Below, in pieces: positions 1 to 9,243 of a DNA stretch of 64,000 bases (position 1 is its first letter; each line of letters begins with the position of its first letter). The notes under the pieces were generated by a model, which worked only from the letters and a program-made list of their open reading frames with translations, was not told where the DNA came from and did no database searches. The stretch is from Tenacibaculum sp. 190130A14a. GTDB lineage: Bacteria; Bacteroidota; Bacteroidia; Flavobacteriales; Flavobacteriaceae. Made by a program: the position numbers and the translations under genes. The stretch is from NCBI RefSeq assembly GCF_964048965.1, contig NZ_OZ040189.1:372001-436000 (forward strand). The letters run 5' to 3'.

Positions 1-1949
1 TAGCCCCTGGAATTTCAGTGCAAAATAATGCCATAAGTATGGTTGGTGGAGAAGCTACTAGAATTATGATTGAAGGAAGAATGGTACAACTTTCAGGTGA
101 AGACCTCATAAATTTTTTAAACTCGATTGCAGCCGATGATATTAAATCTGTAGAAATTATTACTAATCCACCAGCACAATACGATGCAGTTGGGAACGGT
201 GGGATTATCAATATTATATATAAGAAAGGAAGGAGAAACTCATGGAAGAATACAACTTCTTTAGCGTATAATGCGAATAAATATGGGTTTTTAACACTTC
301 GAAACAATTTTTCTTTTAATAAAAATAAACTGCAATTAAATGCTTCTGTGAGTACTGTTAGAGGAGCGTTGCCAAATCAAGAGAATAGTTTAACTTATTT
401 TCCAACAAGTGTCTGGAAAGTCGCTATTGAAACTAAAGAAAGGCGTAAAAATAATGCTGCTAGATTGTCTTTGAATTATGAATTGTCAAAAAATATTGAA
501 ATAGGAGGGCAGTACCTTGGTAATTTCAATACACCAAGTGATGATGCTCCTGGAAGAACAGAGTTTTATAATGTAGGAAATCAACTAGATAGTGTATTAG
601 TTAAAACAGAACCGAGAAAAACGCGAGTGTTTAGTCATGTACTTAATTCATATGTTGTTTTAAAATTAGATACATTAGGTAGAAAACTGTCAGTTGATTT
701 TGACTATTTTGATTACGAAAACACACTAGATGCAAAGGCTGTGGTAAATACATTTTCTCCACAAAATGAATTGATAAATGTAAACCAATCGGTTAGAAAT
801 TATAGCAAACAAAAAATTAATAACTATAATATAAAGTTAGATATGTATCATCCGTTAAAAGGGATGGATTTATCTTATGGAGTGAAGTTTAGTTTTGTGA
901 CTACTAAAAATAAATTAGAAAACTATAATACGATTACTGGAACGCCAGTTTTTGATACTAATTTATCTAATGAATTTGAATACGAAGAGAATGTGCAAGC
1001 TTTTTATGTTAATGCTTCAAAATCTATTAGTGATAAATGGAGCGTTCAAGCTGGCTTGCGTTTAGAGAATACAGCAACCAAAGGAGTTTCAAAAACGTTG
1101 AATCAGACCAATAAAAATAGTTATGCAAAACTGTTTCCATCGGTTTATGTGAGGTATCAAAAGGACGAGAATAATACGTTTAGTTTTAATTATGGAAGAG
1201 GGATAAACCGTCCTATTTTTAGAGATTTAAATCCGTTTAGAAATTATTTAAACAGTAATGTATATTCTGAAGGAAATCCGTTTATGCAACCTTCTTTTGT
1301 AGATCGTTTTAACTTAATTCATAACTACAAAGGTAAATTGGTTACAACACTTTATTTTCATCATATGCAAGACGGATTTGGAACGTTGTTTTCAGCAGAG
1401 CCAGAGAATAATATTCAAGCGGTAATAAGAAGAAATTATTATAAGGGAGTGTATTGGCAACTTTCTGAGTTGTATACCGTAAAACCATTTTCTTGGTGGA
1501 GAAGTCAGAATTATGCTCATATTTCAGGGAACTCTTCTACGGTTTTTAATGAGTTTGATGTTCCTGTTAAAAATGGTATACAGTTTAGTTTTTCAACGAA
1601 TAATACGTTTAAAGTATCGGAGGATACAAGTTTACAGGTCGATTTCTTTTACCAACCGACATCATCTGCTAATATCTATACGCTGGGTACAATGTATGGT
1701 CTAAACTTAGGGGTTAAAAGAAGTTTTTTTAAGAAAAAGATTCAAGCAGCTGTTTTGTTTAATGATGTTTTTAATACGGCTAGTTTAAATAATTTAACAT
1801 CCGAAATTAATGGAGTAAGGAATGTATATAGTCAAAACTATAATAGTAGACATGTTCGTTTTTCTCTTTCTTATAGTTTCGGAAATAAGAAAATAAAAGT
1901 AAAAGATAGAGGATTTGGAAATAGTGATGAGCAAAATAGAGCAAATTAA
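1..1949 (+). CDS. TonB-dependent outer-membrane receptor, 3' part
   Basis: The reading frame is open to the left edge, so the N-terminus, including any signal peptide and carboxypeptidase-like domain, lies outside the window. The visible part opens inside the plug domain, where the segment ending in NPPAQYDAVGNGGIINI is typical of TonB-linked receptors of the outer-membrane beta-barrel family (PF14905 type). The remaining roughly 570 residues are a beta-barrel rich in alternating aromatic and polar strands, ending in the aromatic-rich strand VRFSLSYSFG followed by a short polar tail. It would sit in the outer membrane and import an unknown ligand using TonB energy. A GTG at 18 is not the true start because the frame continues upstream in the same conserved segment. 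Substrate unknown. Confidence 0.85.
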   Translation, partial: APGISVQNNAISMVGGEATRIMIEGRMVQLSGEDLINFLNSIAADDIKSVEIITNPPAQYDAVGNGGIINIIYKKGRRNSWKNTTSLAYNANKYGFLTLRNNFSFNKNKLQLNASVSTVRGALPNQENSLTYFPTSVWKVAIETKERRKNNAARLSLNYELSKNIEIGGQYLGNFNTPSDDAPGRTEFYNVGNQLDSVLVKTEPRKTRVFSHVLNSYVVLKLDTLGRKLSVDFDYFDYENTLDAKAVVNTFSPQNELINVNQSVRNYSKQKINNYNIKLDMYHPLKGMDLSYGVKFSFVTTKNKLENYNTITGTPVFDTNLSNEFEYEENVQAFYVNASKSISDKWSVQAGLRLENTATKGVSKTLNQTNKNSYAKLFPSVYVRYQKDENNTFSFNYGRGINRPIFRDLNPFRNYLNSNVYSEGNPFMQPSFVDRFNLIHNYKGKLVTTLYFHHMQDGFGTLFSAEPENNIQAVIRRNYYKGVYWQLSELYTVKPFSWWRSQNYAHISGNSSTVFNEFDVPVKNGIQFSFSTNNTFKVSEDTSLQVDFFYQPTSSANIYTLGTMYGLNLGVKRSFFKKKIQAAVLFNDVFNTASLNNLTSEINGVRNVYSQNYNSRHVRFSLSYSFGNKKIKVKDRGFGNSDEQNRAN

Positions 1950-1956
1950 ACAGTAT

Positions 1957-1988
1957 AAAAAAACCGAAGCAAATCGCTTCGGTTTTTC
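1957..1988. terminator. Bidirectional intrinsic terminator
   Basis: Eight-base-pair stem ACCGAAGC/GCTTCGGT with a short AAATC loop, flanked by an A tract on the left and a T tract on the right. It lies between a gene read rightwards (stop 1949) and one read leftwards (stop 2007), so it can stop both transcripts. Confidence 0.85.
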
Positions 1989-2006
1989 ATTTATAAGGTT
2001 GTTATT

Positions 2007-2636
2007 TTATAACATAGTTACTTTTCCTGTTGTTAAAGAGTATACTCCTCCAACAATCTTAATTTCACCATTGTCTTCCATTTCTTGTAATATCTTACTT
2101 CTTTCACGGATTCTTTCAATCGTCATCTTTACATTGTTTTCAATAGTTTTGTCAACAAATGCCTTATTAGATGAATTAGCTTCTCCTTCTACTTCTTCTG
2201 AAGCAGCTTTTGCAGCTGGTACGATGTTATCTAACATCGCTGTAATATTTCCTAATTCAACACCATCACAAGCAGCTTTTACAGCTCCACAGCTTTCATG
2301 TCCCATTACAAATACTAATTTACTACCTGCAACGGCACAAGAGTATTCCATACTACCTAAGATGTCTACGTTTTCAAAGTTACCTGCTACACGAGCAACG
2401 AAAACGTCTCCAATAGTTTGATCGAAAACCATTTCTACTGGTACACGAGAATCGATACATGATAAAATTACTGCTTTAGGAAACTGTCCTCCAGTTGTTT
2501 GTTGTACTAAATCAGTAACATTTGAAGATGTTAAGTTGTTGTCTACATAACGCTTGTTACCATCTAATAAATCTTGTAACACAGTATCTGCAGTGAAACC
2601 TGATTGAACTTCTTTTGTTATTGCTGTATTTCTCAT
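2007..2636 (-). CDS. Beta-class carbonic anhydrase
   Basis: Interconverts CO2 and bicarbonate in the cytoplasm with a zinc ion. The beta-class signature is clear: Cys60-x-Asp62-x-Arg64 (CIDSR) and His113-x-x-Cys116 (HESCG) give the zinc ligands and the Asp/Arg dyad. Length 209 residues is normal for the bacterial family. The ATG at 2636 is only 22 bp after the SulP transporter stop, so the two are probably co-transcribed, as in SulP/carbonic anhydrase pairs that handle bicarbonate. No signal peptide is visible, so it should act on bicarbonate once inside. Family assignment is firm; the link to the transporter is inferred from proximity. Confidence 0.93.
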   Translation of the reverse strand: MRNTAITKEVQSGFTADTVLQDLLDGNKRYVDNNLTSSNVTDLVQQTTGGQFPKAVILSCIDSRVPVEMVFDQTIGDVFVARVAGNFENVDILGSMEYSCAVAGSKLVFVMGHESCGAVKAACDGVELGNITAMLDNIVPAAKAASEEVEGEANSSNKAFVDKTIENNVKMTIERIRERSKILQEMEDNGEIKIVGGVYSLTTGKVTML

Positions 2637-2658
2637 AATTGTTTTTTAATTAATTTTT

Positions 2659-4524
2659 TTAATATATGTCTTTTATATTTTCTTTTGCCCACGATTGGCA
2701 TTCTTTAAAAGTGCTAAAAATATGTTCTTCAGGAATAAAATCTGGAATCAAACCAATACGTTCCATCATATATCTTGGTTGTCTTAATAAACCAACAAAC
2801 AATACTTGAACATGGGTTCCGTTCGATTTTAAATCTTGAATCATATCTTCCATAGCGTATAACCCAGATTGATCCATATACTGCATGAGATCTAAGCGCA
2901 TAATTACGGTAGTTGCAGTTTTCGGAATCTGTTTGGTCATGGCTTGAAAATCACTGGTATATCCAAAGAATAAAGGTCCTTTGATATGTTTAATGAAAAC
3001 TTCTTCTTTTAGTTCTATTGGGAAATCTACTTCATCATCCCAAGCTTCTTCAAAAGTTAATACTTCAGAGCGTTCAGCAGTTAAATCACCAATTTTCTTC
3101 ATGAACATTAAAGAAGCAATGATTAAACCAATTCCTACTGCATAAACTAAATTCCAGAAAGTAGATAACACTAAAACAACTAACATTATTAATACTTCAG
3201 AACTTAATTTTATTGGACCTAGTTCAATATCTCTAGGTAAAGAAGGAATTGCTTTTAATCCTTTATAATCCATTACTCCTATACCAACGGTAATTAGAAT
3301 ACCTGCTAAAACTGCTGCGGGTATTTTTGAAGCAACGGGACCTAATCCTAAAAGGATAATTAACAGCATTACACCAGCAATCATACCAGATAGTTTGGTT
3401 TTTCCACCTGAATTAATGTTTACTACTGTTCTAATTGTAGCTCCTGCACCAGGAATTCCTCCAAATACGGCAGCTATGGTATTTCCAATACCTTGTCCAA
3501 CAAGCTCTTTGTTAGGCTTGTGTTTGGTTTTGGTCATGTTATCTGCAACCACTGAAGTTAATAAGGAATCAATAGCTCCCAATAAGGCTAATGTCAATGC
3601 TGTAAAGAAATAAGGTGTGACATTAGCGAGTTTGAAACCAGTAAATATTTCCAAATTCGGAGCTGGAAATCCTTGCGGTATTTCTTCGATAGGTCTATAA
3701 TCTAAGCCAAAAGCTACGGCAATACCTGTCATTACAACAAGTGCAACTAGAGTACTAGGTATGGCAGTTGTTATTCGCTTAAAACCATAAATAATAAATA
3801 TGGTTCCTAATGCTAAAGCGAGTTCTAACCAACTAATATTTTTTAAAGCTCTGGGAAGCACATTAAAAGTGCCCATTACTCCAGAAGCTTCTTTTCCAGC
3901 TAGGGTTTTACTTTCGTTTAAGATATTTTCTTGAGTAATTTTTTCAGCTCTCTTGATGGTTTCTTTAAAATCTTCAAGAACTAATATACCTTCACTAGCT
4001 TCTTCTTTTAATATGTTTTCCAATATGATTTCCTCGGCCAAAGGTTTAAATTGCTCTACATATACAGGGTCTTCCTTGGCATAGTATCCAACAGAAGGTA
4101 GTATTTGTGTTACCAAAATGATTACTCCAATAGCTGTCATAAACCCTGAAACTACAGGGTAAGGAATATATCGAATATATTTTCCTAAACCAATGGCACC
4201 TAAACCTATTTGCATTAAACCTGCTAATAAGAAAACGGTTAATATAATAGGCATAGCCTTATTAATATCTCCATCATTAGCAGCAATAATAGTTGCAATA
4301 ACTACCATACTTACTGCAGTCATCGGAGCAGTAGGACCAGAAATTTGAGTATCGGTACCTCCAAAAAGAGCAGCGAAGAAAGCTATTAAAATAGCTCCAT
4401 ATAAACCTGCACTAGGACCTAAACCAGAAGATACACCAAAAGCTAAAGCAAGAGGTAAAGCCACAATTCCGGCAGTTACACCACCGAATATGTCTCCACG
4501 AACGTTAGAAAATAGTTTTTTCAT
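2659..4524 (-). CDS. SulP family anion (probable bicarbonate) transporter
   Basis: Inner-membrane SulP transporter of 621 residues: an N-terminal multi-helix transport domain (about residues 10-480) with family motifs such as GLYGAI and ISGPTAPM, and a C-terminal cytoplasmic STAS domain (about 510-610). A polar, acidic insertion of about 75 residues (about 147-225) interrupts the membrane domain after the segment ILVTQILPSVG. SulP members carry sulfate, bicarbonate or other anions. The carbonic anhydrase gene 22 bp downstream argues for bicarbonate (BicA-like), but the sequence alone does not fix the substrate. Start ATG at 4524; no alternative looks better. Confidence 0.9.
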   Translation of the reverse strand: MKKLFSNVRGDIFGGVTAGIVALPLALAFGVSSGLGPSAGLYGAILIAFFAALFGGTDTQISGPTAPMTAVSMVVIATIIAANDGDINKAMPIILTVFLLAGLMQIGLGAIGLGKYIRYIPYPVVSGFMTAIGVIILVTQILPSVGYYAKEDPVYVEQFKPLAEEIILENILKEEASEGILVLEDFKETIKRAEKITQENILNESKTLAGKEASGVMGTFNVLPRALKNISWLELALALGTIFIIYGFKRITTAIPSTLVALVVMTGIAVAFGLDYRPIEEIPQGFPAPNLEIFTGFKLANVTPYFFTALTLALLGAIDSLLTSVVADNMTKTKHKPNKELVGQGIGNTIAAVFGGIPGAGATIRTVVNINSGGKTKLSGMIAGVMLLIILLGLGPVASKIPAAVLAGILITVGIGVMDYKGLKAIPSLPRDIELGPIKLSSEVLIMLVVLVLSTFWNLVYAVGIGLIIASLMFMKKIGDLTAERSEVLTFEEAWDDEVDFPIELKEEVFIKHIKGPLFFGYTSDFQAMTKQIPKTATTVIMRLDLMQYMDQSGLYAMEDMIQDLKSNGTHVQVLFVGLLRQPRYMMERIGLIPDFIPEEHIFSTFKECQSWAKENIKDIY

Positions 4525-4609
4525 AAGTAAAGATGATTAGTACTTAAAAATACTAATTTTTTTTGATTGCTTTGGTCTTTTTTGATTTGATGATACGATC
4601 ATAACACTT

Positions 4610-4648
4610 AAAAAAAGAGAGTGCAAATGTGTAAAACACTACACTCTC
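4610..4648 (-). terminator. Intrinsic terminator of the second SulP gene
   Basis: Read leftwards, the outer stem GAGAGTG/CACTCTC encloses an inner pairing and is followed by a run of T. It begins 9 bp past the stop codon of the gene ending at 4657. Confidence 0.75.
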
Positions 4649-4656
4649 ATATATGT

Positions 4657-6186
4657 TTATGCTGCTTTTGGACGTAATTTAAAGAATTCGATAAAGCTTG
4701 GTGGGTTTTCAACAATACCTCTTTCAGATATTAATTTAATATCGATATTTCTTTCTTTTGCTTTGTAGGCAAAATCTTCTAAGATTTCTATGATATCATT
4801 ATCTAAATATCTTGTTTGTCTTACATCTAGTTCTAAATATGTGTTTTCTGGAAGATTATCTAATTCTTTTAAAATAGCTCCTTTGTTAAAGAAAGTTACT
4901 TCTTCTGCTAAAGTCATTTTAATTTTGTGCTGTCCGTTACTCTTATCTTCAATATGTAAGAAGTGAGAGTTTTGGTAACTCTTAAATAAGATTACTACAA
5001 TTCCTACAGCTAATCCTAATCCAATACCTAATAATAAATCACCAGTTACAACCATTGGTACAACAGTTGCCATAAAAGGAATGAATTGCTTTCTTCCTAA
5101 TTTGAACATGTTTATAAATGTAGCAGGTTTTGCTAATTTATATCCTACGATTAATAATACTGCTGCTAAAGCAGATAACGGAATTTTATTTAATAACGTT
5201 GGAATTAATATGATTGAAATTAATAAGAAGAAACCATGGATAATTGCTGACATTTTACTCTTACCACCTGATTGAATGTTTGCAGAACTACGAACAATTA
5301 CCTGAGTAACTGGTAATCCTCCAATTAAACCAGAAACAATATTACCCACTCCTTGTGCTAATAATTCTCTGTTTGTTGGCGTTACGTTTTTGTCTGGGTC
5401 TAATTTATCAGTAGCTTCAACACATAATAAAGTTTCTAAACTTGCAACGATAGCAATAGTAAATGCCACAATCCATACATCTTTATTACCAATAGCTCCA
5501 AAATTAGGGAATGTAAATTGCCCTAAAAATGAATCAATTCCATCAGGAACAGGAACGCTTACTAATTGAGAAGCATTAATACCTAATTGCTCGTTACCTT
5601 CTGTAACAATATAAAAGATAATACCTACAACAACGGCTACTAAAGGACCTTGAATTAACTGGAAGATTTTACCTTTTTTAGATAATACCTGTTGCCATAA
5701 AATTAAAATACCTAATCCTATAAAACCTACTAAGGTTGATCCTACACTAATAGCATCTAATGAAAAATCAGCTGATTTATCATATCCAAAGAAAAAAGGA
5801 ATTTGTTTCATAATGATAATGATACCAATACCTGTTAACATTCCTTTAATTACAGAAGAAGGAAAATAATATCCAATAACTCCTGCTTTTAATACTCCTA
5901 AAATTAGCTGAATAACACCTCCTAATACAACGGCTACTAAAAAGTTTTCAAAACCACCTAAGGTTGCAATCGAAGTTAATACGATTGCTGCTAATCCAGC
6001 AGCAGGTCCACTAACTCCAATTTTAGATCCACTTATACTTCCTACTACAATACCACCAACAATTCCGGCAATTAAACCTGAAAATAAAGGGGCTCCACTG
6101 GCTAAGGCAATACCTAAACATAAAGGTAACGCCACAAAAAACACAACTATACTAGCTGGTAAGTCGTTTTTGATTGTTTTAAACAT
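4657..6186 (-). CDS. Second SulP family anion transporter
   Basis: Inner-membrane SulP transporter, 509 residues from the ATG at 6186. A TTG two codons upstream gives a slightly longer frame, but the ATG gives the usual MFKTIKNDLPAS opening. The transport domain covers about residues 1-400 with SulP motifs (GLIAGIVGG, GVSGPAAGL, GLIGGLPVTQVIVRSSAN), and a degenerate STAS-like tail follows (about 420-500). It lacks the large internal insertion of the neighbouring 621-residue paralogue and is clearly diverged from it, so this is not a recent duplication. It is separated from the neighbour by its own terminator and so is probably a separate transcript. Likely substrate bicarbonate or sulfate; context favours bicarbonate. 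Confidence 0.9.
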   Translation of the reverse strand: MFKTIKNDLPASIVVFFVALPLCLGIALASGAPLFSGLIAGIVGGIVVGSISGSKIGVSGPAAGLAAIVLTSIATLGGFENFLVAVVLGGVIQLILGVLKAGVIGYYFPSSVIKGMLTGIGIIIIMKQIPFFFGYDKSADFSLDAISVGSTLVGFIGLGILILWQQVLSKKGKIFQLIQGPLVAVVVGIIFYIVTEGNEQLGINASQLVSVPVPDGIDSFLGQFTFPNFGAIGNKDVWIVAFTIAIVASLETLLCVEATDKLDPDKNVTPTNRELLAQGVGNIVSGLIGGLPVTQVIVRSSANIQSGGKSKMSAIIHGFFLLISIILIPTLLNKIPLSALAAVLLIVGYKLAKPATFINMFKLGRKQFIPFMATVVPMVVTGDLLLGIGLGLAVGIVVILFKSYQNSHFLHIEDKSNGQHKIKMTLAEEVTFFNKGAILKELDNLPENTYLELDVRQTRYLDNDIIEILEDFAYKAKERNIDIKLISERGIVENPPSFIEFFKLRPKAA

Positions 6187-6260
6187 ACACAATAATTTTC
6201 TTTAGCTAACTTATTCAATTAGCTGATAAATTTGATTTTAATAAATATTTGTTGATCCTT

Positions 6261-6281
6261 ATAAGTATTCTCAATACTTAT
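6261..6281. promoter_or_regulatory. Dyad-symmetric operator candidate upstream of SulP gene
   Basis: Perfect inverted repeat with 9-bp arms ATAAGTATT and AATACTTAT around a CTC spacer, 75-95 bp upstream of the SulP start at 6186. The 3-nt spacer and absence of a T tract make it a poor terminator, so a protein-binding site is more likely. The binding factor is unknown. Confidence 0.4.
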
Positions 6282-6309
6282 TTATAAAAGGGAAAGTTGA
6301 ATTTTATAT

Positions 6310-6612
6310 TTAAGATAACTCCGGAGGTGGAGATTCTAAGCTATGGTAGATAGTTTGGTATAATTCTAAATTATACGTGTTAATCTTTGCTTTACTGTTA
6401 GCAGAAGAGACATTTATAAAAGCTACTTCTGTTTTTAAAATTTTTATTTCTTTAACTTCTTCTGATTTTTCGTTAGAATCTGTGTCCTCTTCAATGTCAA
6501 GGAGTAAAGAAGTTTCACAAATGTCATAATCGCTTAAGCTCACAATTGTAGGTACTGTTATACTAAATAACAATAAAAAAGTTAGGGAATATGTAAATAA
6601 GCTCTTGAGCAT
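6310..6612 (-). CDS. Small secreted or membrane-anchored protein, unknown function
   Basis: A 100-residue protein not recognised as a named family. Residues 1-27 form one hydrophobic segment (signal peptide or anchor), followed by an acidic, Ser/Glu-rich stretch (about 38-58) and a C-terminal tail ending in PPPELS. Similar short proteins with a Pro-rich end occur in Flavobacteriia next to transporter genes; that is a recollection of the group, not a search result. It lies upstream of the second SulP gene on the same strand with 123 bp between, so co-expression is possible but not shown. ATG at 6612. Confidence 0.6.
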   Translation of the reverse strand: MLKSLFTYSLTFLLLFSITVPTIVSLSDYDICETSLLLDIEEDTDSNEKSEEVKEIKILKTEVAFINVSSANSKAKINTYNLELYQTIYHSLESPPPELS

Positions 6613-6679
6613 TTTTTAATCAAAAAACACAAATATAAGCAGTTGAGCCGTTGTTTTTTGTTAAAGAAGCTTAAAAATT

Positions 6680-7435
6680 TTAGAACTCTTTAAGATTTGT
6701 AGCAAGTGTCCAACCTATTTTTCCATCAGCAAGCTTGATTTTTTTCCAATTGTCGACGGTATCTAACACTTTTACCTTAGTGCCTTCATGTAAGGTAAAT
6801 ACTGCATCTGAATTATCAGTTGGAGCATTTTTAATCTCTATTTCCTCAGGGAAAATAATGGCTTGAATATTATTTTTTTCTTGATTATACTGGTTATAGG
6901 TTATCACTAACGTTACGGCTAATAGTAAAAAAGAAACGATACTAGTGGTAAAAAATAAACGCTTTCTATTAGGAGAATAGGCAAAGTAAAATAATAAGAA
7001 TAAAGTCGATGCCAAAATTGATAATAGAATGTTTACAATAGCCCAAGTATTGTAGGTCAGCTTTTGTAAAACATTTTCATTAATTTTTTGAAAGATTGTT
7101 TTTGGCAAGGCTTCAATTCTATCAAGTGTTAATCTTTTAGCAAAGATTAAATTATTTTGAGCGTCTTCGTTTAAAGGGTTTAGTTTTAGCGCTTTTTCGT
7201 AGTTATAAATTGTAGGAGCTACTTGGTTTAGTTTGTAGTGACAATTACCAAGGTTATAGTACAATTCTGAAGAAACATTTCCTTGTGCTATAATTTCGTT
7301 ATACTTTTTTATTGCTTCAGTATATTTTCCTTCTTTATACAGGGAATTTGCATCAGTAAATAGAGCTTCGGCGTTTTGTGCTAAGGCTATGCTTGATATA
7401 AGCAATAATAATATTACAAGTGTTTTCTTCATCAT
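6680..7435 (-). CDS. batE: BatE: TPR and SH3-domain membrane protein
   Basis: Last gene of the Bat (Bacteroides aerotolerance) operon. Signal peptide (about 1-19, ending IALAQ), TPR repeats (about 22-95), two transmembrane helices (about 130-185), and a C-terminal bacterial SH3 domain (about 195-251, ending GKIGWTLATNLKEF). The first ATG at 7435 overlaps the batD stop by four bases (ATGA), a translational-coupling arrangement; a second in-frame ATG follows directly. BatE is thought to work with the BatA/B/C/D membrane complex in envelope stress tolerance; the biochemical role is not established. Confidence 0.88.
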   Translation of the reverse strand: MMKKTLVILLLLISSIALAQNAEALFTDANSLYKEGKYTEAIKKYNEIIAQGNVSSELYYNLGNCHYKLNQVAPTIYNYEKALKLNPLNEDAQNNLIFAKRLTLDRIEALPKTIFQKINENVLQKLTYNTWAIVNILLSILASTLFLLFYFAYSPNRKRLFFTTSIVSFLLLAVTLVITYNQYNQEKNNIQAIIFPEEIEIKNAPTDNSDAVFTLHEGTKVKVLDTVDNWKKIKLADGKIGWTLATNLKEF

Positions 7436-9195
7436 AATTGCTTGTCTAATTCCGTAATTACTTGTTTTGCTTTTTCGTACTCTTGATTCATTTGTACATT
7501 GTCAATAGGAGTATAACGGGCAAAATCACAATCGTTTAGTACAGATATAAAGTTGTCAATATCTGCTTGGTTTACATTTTTGTCTTGTAATAATGATGTT
7601 ATTTTTTCTCTACTTATATCAGAGGTTTCTACTCCAAGTTTCGCTTTTAAATAGTTATGCAAAGCACGCTCTAGTGCTTCATAAAAAGCTTCTTTATTAC
7701 CTAATTGTTTTTGGGCTTGGGATAAATATTTTTTAGCAAGCTTATCAGCTTTTCGTAACCTGTTACCTACTATATCTCCTGCGCGTTCTTCTCTTTTTTT
7801 GTTAATAAAAATTCCAACAGGTATTGCTATTAATGGTAACATCAATAGTACATAGAATAAAGTAGATTTGAAGAAGTCTGATTTTGTTTCGGATTCAAAG
7901 TTTGTAGAATTTTGAATATATCTAAAGTTGTTTCCAGTAACAGTTACCTCCCTTTTAGCCACTGCGTTGTTGTCAGAATTGGTAACCAATTCTTTTCCTT
8001 GTAACACATCAACATATAAATCTTCTGTGGTAATAGTTTGATACACCTCTTCTTTTGGGTTGAAATAAGAAAAACTCACTTTAGGAATTTTATATTTCCC
8101 TTTAAATTCTGGAACTACTGTATAATTATCAGTTACGCTTCCTCTTAACCCTTTTGAAGTTACTTTAACCTTTTCTTTTCGTTCTGGTTGATATACTTCT
8201 AATTCTTTTGGGGTTTCAATCTTCGGAAGTTCAAATAGTTTTAAATTACCTTCTCCGTTTACTGCAACTGTAATTTGAGAAGATTCATTTGCTTTTAAGG
8301 TGTTTTTACTCAGTGCCACGTCAAAAGAAAATTCTCCTACTGCACCATTAAAATTCTCTGGTTTATTAGCTAAAGGAAGCGATTTCGATCGTATAATTTT
8401 TTTAGCTGAAGCAAATTCTTTACGAACTTGTTTGGTAATGGCATTTCCAAAGAAATCTGCTCTTCCTGTTGGAACGCCCACGATAATATCCATTTTCATT
8501 GGATCAATGGTAAGCTTTCCATCTTTGGTAGGGATTAACAAAGCCTTTTGTAGGGTAACATAACGATAGCGTTCACCATTATATTTACCCATTTTAACTT
8601 GGATTCCGTTGATCTTAATATCTTGATTCCAGAAACCATTGTATTGTGGTGCTTCTGTAACTGCATAATCGTAAACATTTACATTTTCACTTACATATAA
8701 TCTATATTCAACGTAGATTCCCTCTCCAACAAAAGGTCTTCCATTTGAAACTTCAGCAACTAAATGTATGTTTTGTTGTGCGACATAGTTAGGGTCATTA
8801 GGGTCTTTAGGTAATTCAACCGCATTTAAAACAATGATTTTAACAGTGTTTGATTTGATGGTTTCTCCGCCTAATTCAATACTTGCAGCAGGAAGCGTGA
8901 ATTCTCCTTTTCTTTTTGGTTGAAGGATGTAAGTATATTTTTGAGAAAAGCTTGCTTTACCATTTACCCAAGATTGACTTACAGATTGACTTGGGCCTCC
9001 AACTACTTTAAAGTTTGTGAACTTTGGAGGGGTGAAATTATCGGCTCCTTGCTTATTAATAGAATATTCAACACGTAAACGTTGGTTCACACCCAATTTA
9101 TTCTTGCTAACAGCAGCTTTAAATACGGTGTCTTGTGCATTAATACTACAAGTTATTAATGCAATAATGAATGATATGTAAAACTTTAACTTCAT
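7432..9195 (-). CDS. batD: BatD: oxygen-tolerance envelope protein
   Basis: Protein of 587 residues: signal peptide (1-20, ending INAQ), a long periplasmic part made of several beta-sandwich BatD domains (about 25-430), one transmembrane helix (about 440-465) followed by KKRE, and a cytoplasmic helical domain. The order matches BatD of the Bacteroidota aerotolerance operon. It starts 48 bp after batC and overlaps batE by four bases. Probably links the VWA proteins BatA/BatB to the periplasm; this comes from family context rather than from catalytic motifs, which are absent. Confidence 0.9.
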   Translation of the reverse strand: MKLKFYISFIIALITCSINAQDTVFKAAVSKNKLGVNQRLRVEYSINKQGADNFTPPKFTNFKVVGGPSQSVSQSWVNGKASFSQKYTYILQPKRKGEFTLPAASIELGGETIKSNTVKIIVLNAVELPKDPNDPNYVAQQNIHLVAEVSNGRPFVGEGIYVEYRLYVSENVNVYDYAVTEAPQYNGFWNQDIKINGIQVKMGKYNGERYRYVTLQKALLIPTKDGKLTIDPMKMDIIVGVPTGRADFFGNAITKQVRKEFASAKKIIRSKSLPLANKPENFNGAVGEFSFDVALSKNTLKANESSQITVAVNGEGNLKLFELPKIETPKELEVYQPERKEKVKVTSKGLRGSVTDNYTVVPEFKGKYKIPKVSFSYFNPKEEVYQTITTEDLYVDVLQGKELVTNSDNNAVAKREVTVTGNNFRYIQNSTNFESETKSDFFKSTLFYVLLMLPLIAIPVGIFINKKREERAGDIVGNRLRKADKLAKKYLSQAQKQLGNKEAFYEALERALHNYLKAKLGVETSDISREKITSLLQDKNVNQADIDNFISVLNDCDFARYTPIDNVQMNQEYEKAKQVITELDKQL

Positions 9196-9243
9196 GTTAT
9201 TTTTAAGTCGCGTAAAAATACTAAGATTTTAAAATATTAAAAA

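Noticed and set aside
1915..2421. Rightward 168-codon frame opposite the carbonic anhydrase
   Set aside because: It starts within the receptor end, crosses a terminator and lies antisense to a clear enzyme gene.
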